Assembly (NCBI GenBank): GCA_907163375.1
Contig: CAJQUW010004793.1
Span: 62,001 to 126,000 of the forward strand
Direction of reading: 5' to 3'
Origin: Prostheceraeus crozeri
Lineage: Eukaryota; Platyhelminthes; Polycladida; Euryleptidae
DNA length: 64,000 bases
The position numbers were made by a program, and so were the translations under genes. The notes under the pieces are model-generated. The model saw nothing but the letters and a program-made list of their open reading frames with translations, searched no databases and was not told the DNA's origin. Of the stretch, positions 58,001 to 64,000 are shown piece by piece (position 1 is the first letter of the stretch; the number at the start of each line of letters is the position of its first letter).

Positions 58001-58946
58001 AAACAGTTCACCGCATTATCAAATTTAGACAGAAAGCCTCTCTGAAACCTTGTATTGATAGTAACAGCCAGAAACGTGCATTAGCCCAAAATAATTTTGA
58101 AAAGGATTTCTATAAATATAGGAATAATAGTCTTTTTGGTAAGACAATGGAGGACGTTGGAAAGCGTATTAACCATAAACTTGCCAATCACAATGATAAA
58201 TTTCAAAAGTTAGCGACATCACCTCTCTTTATTGATATAGATGTTATAGATGATGAGTTGGTTGGTGTCAAAATGATAAAATCAGAAGTAGAGTTGTGCA
58301 AGCCCATCTACATTGGACAAGCTGTGTTAGATTATTCCAAGCTTGAAATGTATCAACTCTTCTACAGAATATTAAAGCCACGCCCTCTAATTAAAGACGT
58401 GCGTTTGCTGGGCGTTGATACCGACAGTTTCTTTTTAAGTATCGCTGCTCAGAAAGAGTTAAATTTCAATGAAGTAGGAAAATCTTTAGAAAAATATTTT
58501 GATACATCAAGTTATCCTACAGATCACTCACTATACTTTACTAAAAATAAAGCAAAATTAGGATGCTTTAAAGATGAAATGGCAGGAAAGGAAATTAAGG
58601 AAATGATTCTTCTTCGTCCTAAAATGTATTCTATGAAACCAAAAGACTCCAGTGACAGTATTAAGCCTGCAAAAGGCATATCTAAATCGATTGTTGTAAA
58701 TATGAAACATAGGGTCTAAGATGACTTACATAAACAAGAACATAACGTTTGTCAACATGACCATCTTAAAATCAATGACACATGAGGTAAAAACTCATAC
58801 ATCTAGGAAGAGAGCACTTTCAGCGTAGGAGAATAAGAGGTGTTGGATAGGACATAACATATCTCTTCCACATGGACATCCTGGCACAAACATGTCACCA
58901 CCCAAAAGAATTAAACTCACACTACCACATTCAGGAGATGTGTAAA
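55031..58946 (+). pseudogene. Polinton protein-primed DNA polymerase B, broken
   Basis: The family-B polymerase that copies Polintons from a protein primer. The N-terminal region has two C2H2-type fingers (CADCGHVFTRKRDLTRHIRQG and CDFCFQSF...H). Exonuclease blocks follow: VIYADIECYID, VIFHNFKGYDSHMII and DYMIAYLKLDVFLLADVF. Then come polymerase blocks YYDQNNLYGSS, KRALAQNNFEKDFYKYRNNSLFGKTMEDV and the catalytic GVDTDSFFLSI, and a C-terminal end with LPHGH near 58870. Upstream of the fingers, two short introns with GTAAGT...TTTCAG and GTAGGT...CTGCAG borders would place the ATG (55031) on its own exon, as in adenovirus polymerase; splicing is inferred. About eight breaks. Catalytic residues remain readable. 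Confidence 0.88.
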
Positions 58947-59162
58947 TAGATTCATTCTTAAATCAGTATTTTGATGATGCTTTTTTAATTGATATTCATT
59001 GTTGCTTTATATATCGCTTTAGATTGCACTTTCTTGTGAATATATGCCTACAGTCAGTTCACTACCACTATATCTGTGAAAAGACTTTCCTACTTTGTCA
59101 ACACTTCTTCAAAACACTTTTTCATAGATATCTTTTTATTTCAATAAAATTTTGCAATGACT

Positions 59163-60653
59163 TTACTTTGTTTTCCGAAACACTAAAGTTATGAGGGATT
59201 TAGTATCTTTCACATGGATGCACTCATGTAAACCATTTGTAATTTTGAGTGAAATAGACGGTACAGTTTGTTTGATAACAGGATGGTAGAAAATAGGTTT
59301 AAACATCTTTTCAAAGATTCCATAGAAAGCGTCTTTATCATCAATGAAATTACGTGAAATGTATTCTTTTTTCTCACCAACAGAAATAGGTGAAATCAAA
59401 TCACTTTGAATGAAGAGATGTTGTTCATGTTTATCAAGTGTCATTGGTATTCCTACACCAATCGTGTATGAAGTAGCAAACTTATCTTGTAGCAATGAAA
59501 AGCCAAAGAGTTTTTTCAAACTGTTACTCAATTGACATTGAATGTGATCACCCAGCTTCAGAACAGCACTTTGATTTTTAATTGAAAACGAAATGTGATG
59601 TGCCTTTGCATCATATCTACTTTTCAACACTTGCTTCAACTTATGTTGTATATATGGATTTATGACACGAATAAAGTTTTCAACTGTATTGTATAGACGC
59701 GGCATTGTATTGATACTAACTTTAATTTCTTGATAAGATTGGTAAATTTTCTTGATGCGATCACCATAGATGTCCACCCACCATTCATCATTAACTGAAT
59801 CAGCTTTAGTGTGATATTCATGAGAAGCATAAACCAAACCACTTCCAATAATAGGCGATACATGTCTTACAAAATGACGCAAGGTTGGAGAGAAATAAAC
59901 TGTAAGTTTGTCATTATACTTCTGAGCCATTCATTATACTTCTGAGCCATTCATTATAACCAACTTATCCTTCCGAGGCATGACTTTCTCTCCATACTTC
60001 TTACCCACAGTCTCATTCCATCGTTTTACTAACTCAATAAGTGTCAAAGGCTTGACACCACGCTTTTTCAAAATGATGCGTTCTTCACATTCTACAACAT
60101 CTTCATCAGATATTTTAAATTTAAAATGAAATTTGTTTATTCGGTATGAATAGATTTTTGTGACATTTGCAATAGCCATTGATGTCAGATGCAGACTGTG
60201 TCCAAAACTGAGATGTGGATAGAGTTCATTATCCAGCCTCAACGTAAGACCTTTAGTAAAAGAGTAAAAACGATAGAAGCATCTCCCGTGCCATTCATAG
60301 ATAGTAAACTCATAAACATTCTGACACTTATTTTTCATAATAGAAGCATTGCCACTATTGAATGCCTTAATGATTTTATCTTCATCTGCTGATCCATAAT
60401 AATCTGATTCTAACTGATTCCAGTCCCACTTTCCATCTGATGTTAAATTGTATGGAAGCTTGAATGCATTATTCATCGTTATTCCATCATGGGTGCGAGG
60501 AGTCAATATTATTTCTTCCATTTCACTCACATTCTGAATATTACTATCATAACAAATGCTGGAAACACCTACTTCCCATTCACCTTCTAGAAGTAATGGA
60601 TGATTTAATTCTACTCGATAGTCTGATGGTTTATTATTGGGAAATTTATTCAT
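59163..60653 (-). pseudogene. Polinton structural-like protein, copy 1 (WEVG family), broken
   Basis: It begins MNKFPNNKPSDYRVELNHPL, then LEGEWEVGVSSICYD, the signature of a large invertebrate Polinton-borne family. Databases often label such proteins as uncharacterised F54H12.2-like. The C-terminal half has YHTKADSVNDEWWVDIYGDR and ends in a beta-rich stretch. Length and beta-rich texture suggest a virion-associated structural protein, but that role is inferred. It is paralogous in plan to the next gene upstream, with the same N-part/C-part order. About one break. Confidence 0.6.
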
Positions 60654-60757
60654 AGAAGCATTAATGGGTAAATAAATTAGAAGCGAATAATATTTTCACT
60701 TTCCATATCATTCACATTGGAAAAATATATTTCCACACTTTTGCATTAATTCTTCAT

Positions 60758-62149
60758 TCAAAAATGGAGTGTGATACTTGTCACAGCATTTTTATGAAAA
60801 AGAATCAACGCACCAGCATCGTCATAAATTGCAATATGAATTAATGGCATATAGTTTGATTTCAAGTTTGTATAATGCACTTTCTGAAAAGTATGCCCAG
60901 ATAGAGTACTATTGCTTTTTGGTTGGTAGGGTATCATTGCTAGAAGTGGAGCTTCAACATCTCCCACACGTACATCTTCACCAATATTGGAATATATCTG
61001 AAAATAGTTAATACGACGCGATAACGATATGCTCGCGCTAGCTTTTGTTACAGTACCACTTTTAAAAGTACTTTGATCAAATCTCAAAATGTCCATTAGG
61101 GTTTTGTCCATAATCAGCTCAATATTTTTCCCACTTACACTAAGAGACAGAACACCTTCTTTTTCAGAAAAAGAAATATGCTGTTCACTAATCACTTCAT
61201 TCAAATAATTTATAGCCAATTTCACTGAAGTGATAATGCGAGGTGTCAACACTCTTGTTTTCTGTAAGATACCACCTAAAGGATCTATACACTTTCTGTA
61301 TAAAGATATGGACCATTCTGTATCAAATTGATTTGAGCTATAATGTCCTAGATAGCGCATATTAAATTTTCCATGAAGAGCTGCAGAACGATGTCGCAAG
61401 AACTGATGAAAATCTTCTGAACAAACCAATACTGGATCATCACCCTTTAGTTTATTGATTACGATATTATTAGACCCTTTGTTGTAAGTTAATGTTGTCA
61501 CTTGTTCACCATCTACTCGAAGGAGCTAATTAAATTTCTTCAATAATGCTTCAGGAGTCATGTTCGTCTTTCTTGTCTTAATCACAATCTTCTTCACCAG
61601 CGTTTTTTCATTTTTCGGAATGAGATCCATATAATAGGCTTTCTCTTTATAAGTTAAATTTCTGCAACCTCTTGGATAGTAATTAGCTTTATAATTATCA
61701 TAGCTTGTCAAGGCGCTAGCAAAGTAACCTAAATCATTTCTTAAACTCGGACTCACAGCAACAATCCAATCTTTATCCACCGCATGATACATATGATCAT
61801 ATTCATTATCGTGGGGAGTAAACTCGACAATGTGTCTACATGCTTTATTCAGGAAGTGAAATACGAATTTTTTACATGTTGAGAAATCTTTCTTCGGCCA
61901 TTTCGGAATGTAAACTCGACATCCCTCTTCACACTGATAGGCATCTGTACGTCTCATATTAATAGTCATCACTTCATGATCAAAAGTATAGACATAGTTA
62001 CTGTGAACAACTTGGGTGACGCCTACTTCCCACTTCCCATTCAGCTGTTGTGTATTATCAATGGGAGTAGAAAAGATAGCAGTTCGATTGCCAACAAATC
62101 TATTTGTTGCCACATTGGTAAGCAAAACATGATAGAATGACACTTTCAT
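60758..62149 (-). pseudogene. Polinton structural-like protein, copy 2 (WEVG family), broken
   Basis: The N-terminal part starts MKVSFYHVLLTNVATNRF, with FSTPIDNTQQLNGKWEVGVT matching the WEVG signature. The C-terminal part ends MPLIHIAIYDDAGALILF, then a beta strand TSITLHF, the usual ending of this family. It is a divergent tandem paralogue of the gene that follows on the same strand. About one break. Role as a structural protein is inferred from element context. Confidence 0.6.
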
Positions 62150-62173
62150 TTCGGTAATCTATACATTACCAAT

Positions 62174-62542
62174 TTGCATAACATCATTAAGACTTGGATT
62201 TTGGACTCTCTACAATATATTAAAGTTGATCGCGATGGAAACGTTCATTTCAAGAATTCTTATGGAAATACATCGAAAGGAATTACATTAACATGGCGAC
62301 AATTTTTCAATCTTTATGATATCATGAGGGATTTGGAATATTTCAAAACGTTGAAATTCATCTCTTTGGGTAATCCAGTTTGGCTTCAACATCACAGAAA
62401 TGAAATTCAAATCTATCATTCTCATTTCTCTATCTATTTCTCATTTCTTAAATGTGATTGGGAAAAATATGAAAGATGTGTACATCGCTCCATTATGTCA
62501 TTCATTCGACGCGAGTTCATTGCATTGCTACGCAAATCTTAA
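62174..62542 (+). CDS. Small Polinton protein, possible PC4-like DNA-binding domain
   Basis: 122 residues. The core KVDRDGNVHFKNSYGN, then KGITLTWRQFFNLYDIMRDL resembles the PC4/Sub1 coactivator fold (strand-strand, then KGIxLTxxQWxxL). PC4 proteins bind single-stranded DNA and help RNA polymerase II start. The match is short and by eye. It lies head to head with the structural-like gene, 24 bp apart, and directly before a decayed copy of itself and the TBP-like gene. Looks whole. Confidence 0.45.
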   Translation: MHNIIKTWILDSLQYIKVDRDGNVHFKNSYGNTSKGITLTWRQFFNLYDIMRDLEYFKTLKFISLGNPVWLQHHRNEIQIYHSHFSIYFSFLKCDWEKYERCVHRSIMSFIRREFIALLRKS

Positions 62543-62598
62543 TCAGACACCATCTTCAACACACTCCATCAAACTCCATTCACACACTCACACTCCAT

Positions 62599-62886
62599 CA
62601 TGAAGACTTGGAAATTGGATTTCCTACAATATGTTGATATTGATCATGAACGAAACGTATGTTTCAATGATTGTACTGGAAATGTAAGAAGAGTATTTGC
62701 TTGATCATATCGACATTTTCAGTCTCTATATCATATTATGAAGGACTTAAAATACTTTTATATGAAAAAACACTCACGCATAGCAAATCGCATATGGTTG
62801 CGACTCAACAAATAGCGAATTCAAATCTATCATTCACGACTTTCTACCTACTTCACATTTCATCAAGGCATTTGGGAAAAGTATAA
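62599..62886 (+). pseudogene. Tandem copy of the PC4-like small gene, broken
   Basis: Its frames repeat the plan of the preceding gene: MKTWKLDFLQYVDIDHERN, a YHIMKDLKYF stretch, RIQIYHS and IWEKYK with HRSI. It is a tandem duplicate with about two breaks. The TBP-like gene begins 38 bp further on. Confidence 0.55.
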
Positions 62887-62888
62887 AA
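62882..62888 (+). promoter_or_regulatory. TATA box of the TBP-like gene
   Basis: TATAAAA, 37 bp before the ATG. The element's own TBP homologue is thus itself behind a TATA box. Confidence 0.5.
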
Positions 62889-62924
62889 TTAAGATACATC
62901 GCTCTATTTACTCATTTCTTCATC

Positions 62925-63470
62925 ATGAAACGTCATCGCTACACCATCGTCAACATTCTCGGACGCATCAGACTCTGTACGAAAATCGATCTCGCAACAT
63001 TACATCAACAAATTCCAAACGGCAAGTATTATCCGGGTCGACCGCAAATGTTAGTGGCGAAGATGAGCAATTTACGGAATCTTCAACTCTTCCCAAATAG
63101 AACTGTTCAGATTCTCGGCGCCCTTTCTCATTCATCATCGCGGTTAATGCGCTTAGGGCTGCAGAAACTACTACGACGGATATGGAAGAAGGAGAAGTGT
63201 GTGATGTCGAATCTGACTGTGGACGATATGGTGATCTCTACTCAATTGAGTGAAGATCTATCGTTTTTAGAGATTCATACCAGCAGTTTCAATTTGTGTT
63301 ATGAACCAGAACTTTTTCCCGCGGCTCTCATTAGTTGCTGGTTACCTGTACATGTTGCAATCTTTCATAATAGTAAAGTTATCATTACTGGACTGAAATC
63401 TGAAATGCAAGCAGGTACGATCCTAGACCATCTAATCGAGTATGTACATAACCAACGGATTGTAAAATAA
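62925..63470 (+). CDS. TATA-binding-protein homologue carried by the Polinton
   Basis: 181 residues made almost entirely of the two TBP repeats. Repeat 1 (about 7-85): YTIVNILGRIRLCTKIDLATL, PNGKYYPGRPQML, LQLFPNRTVQILGA. Repeat 2 (about 93-178): MSNLTVDDMVISTQL, FNLCYEPELFPAALI, VAIFHNSKVIITGLKSE. The core Asn pair that contacts the TATA centre (IVN, MSN) and three of the four DNA-kinking Phe positions are kept; YEPELFP is identical to canonical TBP. The first Phe of repeat 1 is replaced (GRP). No N-terminal tail as in host TBP, so this is a core-only, divergent protein, not a host gene copy with introns. It looks whole. Likely role: recognising the element's TATA promoters. Confidence 0.82.
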   Translation: MKRHRYTIVNILGRIRLCTKIDLATLHQQIPNGKYYPGRPQMLVAKMSNLRNLQLFPNRTVQILGALSHSSSRLMRLGLQKLLRRIWKKEKCVMSNLTVDDMVISTQLSEDLSFLEIHTSSFNLCYEPELFPAALISCWLPVHVAIFHNSKVIITGLKSEMQAGTILDHLIEYVHNQRIVK

Positions 63471-63499
63471 AAACAATTTTTATTCCAACATGATGCTTT

Positions 63500-63898
63500 T
63501 TATTTCAAATCATTATAGAACATGCAAATCATCTTTTCATTAGAAGATGGATTACATGAAAACTTTTGAATAACAGATTTAAATTGGTGTACATGCAAAC
63601 CTTTTAAAATGAAGTACAATACGAGAGCACCACAAGTTGATGAAGGTGAATGTTGTAGTATGCGCTCATTTCGTTGATATTGACGAGTATGCTTTCTCAA
63701 CCACTGCTGTATTGGTATATTCGGAGGTTGATCAAGAGAGTCAAATAGTTCATCACGTCTGTCTTTTCCAATAAAGATAGCTTTCCAATGCTCACCTTCT
63801 AAATTCTGTGAATGAGTGTTCAACACGATAACGATGGAATACTGTTTTACAGTAGTCGGTAAGGTATCTAGCGAATAGACATTATCGAAAGCTTTCAA
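63500..63898 (-). CDS. Adenovirus-type cysteine protease (PRO)
   Basis: A C5/Ulp1-type maturation protease of Polintons. The motifs come in order: IVVLNTHSQN-like VIVLNTHSQ, GEHWKAIFI (catalytic His), DELFDSLDQPP (Asp), and RILQHSPSSTCGALVLYFIL (Gln and nucleophile Cys). It ends SNEKMICMFYNDLK. In adenoviruses and Polintons this enzyme processes capsid proteins. The same frame can be followed a little upstream (to about 63930), so the true start is uncertain. The domain looks whole. Convergent with the TBP-like gene, 29 bp apart. Confidence 0.85.
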   Translation of the reverse strand: MKAFDNVYSLDTLPTTVKQYSIVIVLNTHSQNLEGEHWKAIFIGKDRRDELFDSLDQPPNIPIQQWLRKHTRQYQRNERILQHSPSSTCGALVLYFILKGLHVHQFKSVIQKFSCNPSSNEKMICMFYNDLK

Positions 63899-64000
63899 CG
63901 TGGCTTCATCTGCATTACGCAGCTCTTTAGTCTTTAGTCTTTATATCGTCAGCATTCAACCAACTCATTAGCGATTATAGTGAAGAATCACGTCACGATA

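Larger units (their letters stand above)
52646..64000. mobile_element. Polinton/Maverick, partial (runs off right edge), broken
   Basis: A large virus-like DNA element identified by family-B DNA polymerase, adenovirus-type protease and a Polinton-borne structural-like family, together with a TBP homologue and several small genes on both strands. The left boundary is not visible. The 32-nt motif and similar TATA boxes suggest it may reach back into the 6.16-kb repeat, at least to about 44 kb. Integrase, packaging ATPase and a clear major capsid gene are not in view and may lie beyond 64 kb. The polymerase gene has roughly eight breaks and some others about one each, while the TBP-like gene and the protease domain look whole. 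Middle-aged fossil. No terminal repeat was found. Confidence 0.85.

Noticed and set aside
1-64000. CRISPR arrays, bacterial operons, rRNA genes
   Set aside because: No regularly spaced repeats, ribosome-binding sites or rRNA sequence. All evidence points to an animal nuclear genome.

Overview
The window is metazoan nuclear DNA, probably from a marine invertebrate. It is AT-rich and gene-poor, and packed with non-LTR retrotransposons, Penelope-like elements, small DNA transposons and a Polinton (Maverick). The two recognisable host genes are single-exon membrane proteins. I cannot name the species. One weak hint is the histone-type 3' stem-loop near 52.8 kb, whose flanks resemble the sea-urchin version.

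Layout. 1-5 kb: a nearly complete CR1/Jockey-like LINE. 5.4-5.9 kb: a Penelope-like (PLE) scrap. 6.25-8.0 kb: an intact TRP-like channel gene on the minus strand. 8-12.6 kb: no gene seen. 12.6-15.8 kb: a decayed LINE (minus) with a tRNA-like SINE head next to it. 16.2-21.2 kb: three non-autonomous DNA transposons, with TAA or 8-bp target duplications. 23.2-24.1 kb: a rhodopsin-like GPCR with one frameshift in a T run. 25.6-34.5 kb: nested retroelements. These are a PLE remnant split by a GC-rich hairpin block, then a 6.6-kb composite bounded by ~460-bp inverted repeats. The composite holds a smaller inverted-repeat element and a LINE interrupted by a PLE with its own ~400-bp inverted arms and an 8-bp target duplication. 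35.3-38.2 kb: nested hAT-like elements. 39.8-52.1 kb: two head-to-tail copies of a 6,164-bp unit in which I saw only one base difference. Each copy holds a LINE fragment containing a Tc1/mariner transposase piece, and a coiled-coil gene. 52.1-52.6 kb: another LINE scrap. 52.6-64 kb: a Polinton running off the right edge.

The Polinton segment carries protein-primed family-B DNA polymerase, adenovirus-type protease, two tandem related genes of a Polinton-borne structural-like family, a tandemly duplicated small gene, a divergent pair of paralogous small genes, and an apparently whole TATA-binding-protein (TBP) homologue. Good TATA boxes precede several of these genes. A perfect match to the replication-dependent histone 3' stem-loop lies at the left of this segment. 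A 32-nt hairpin motif occurs once here and once in each copy of the 6.16-kb unit, which suggests the unit belongs to the same element. The most interesting hypothesis is a virus-like element that brings its own TBP to TATA-driven promoters and may use histone-type 3' end formation. The polymerase is broken in several places, so this copy is a fossil. Integrase, packaging ATPase and a clear major capsid gene were not found inside the window.
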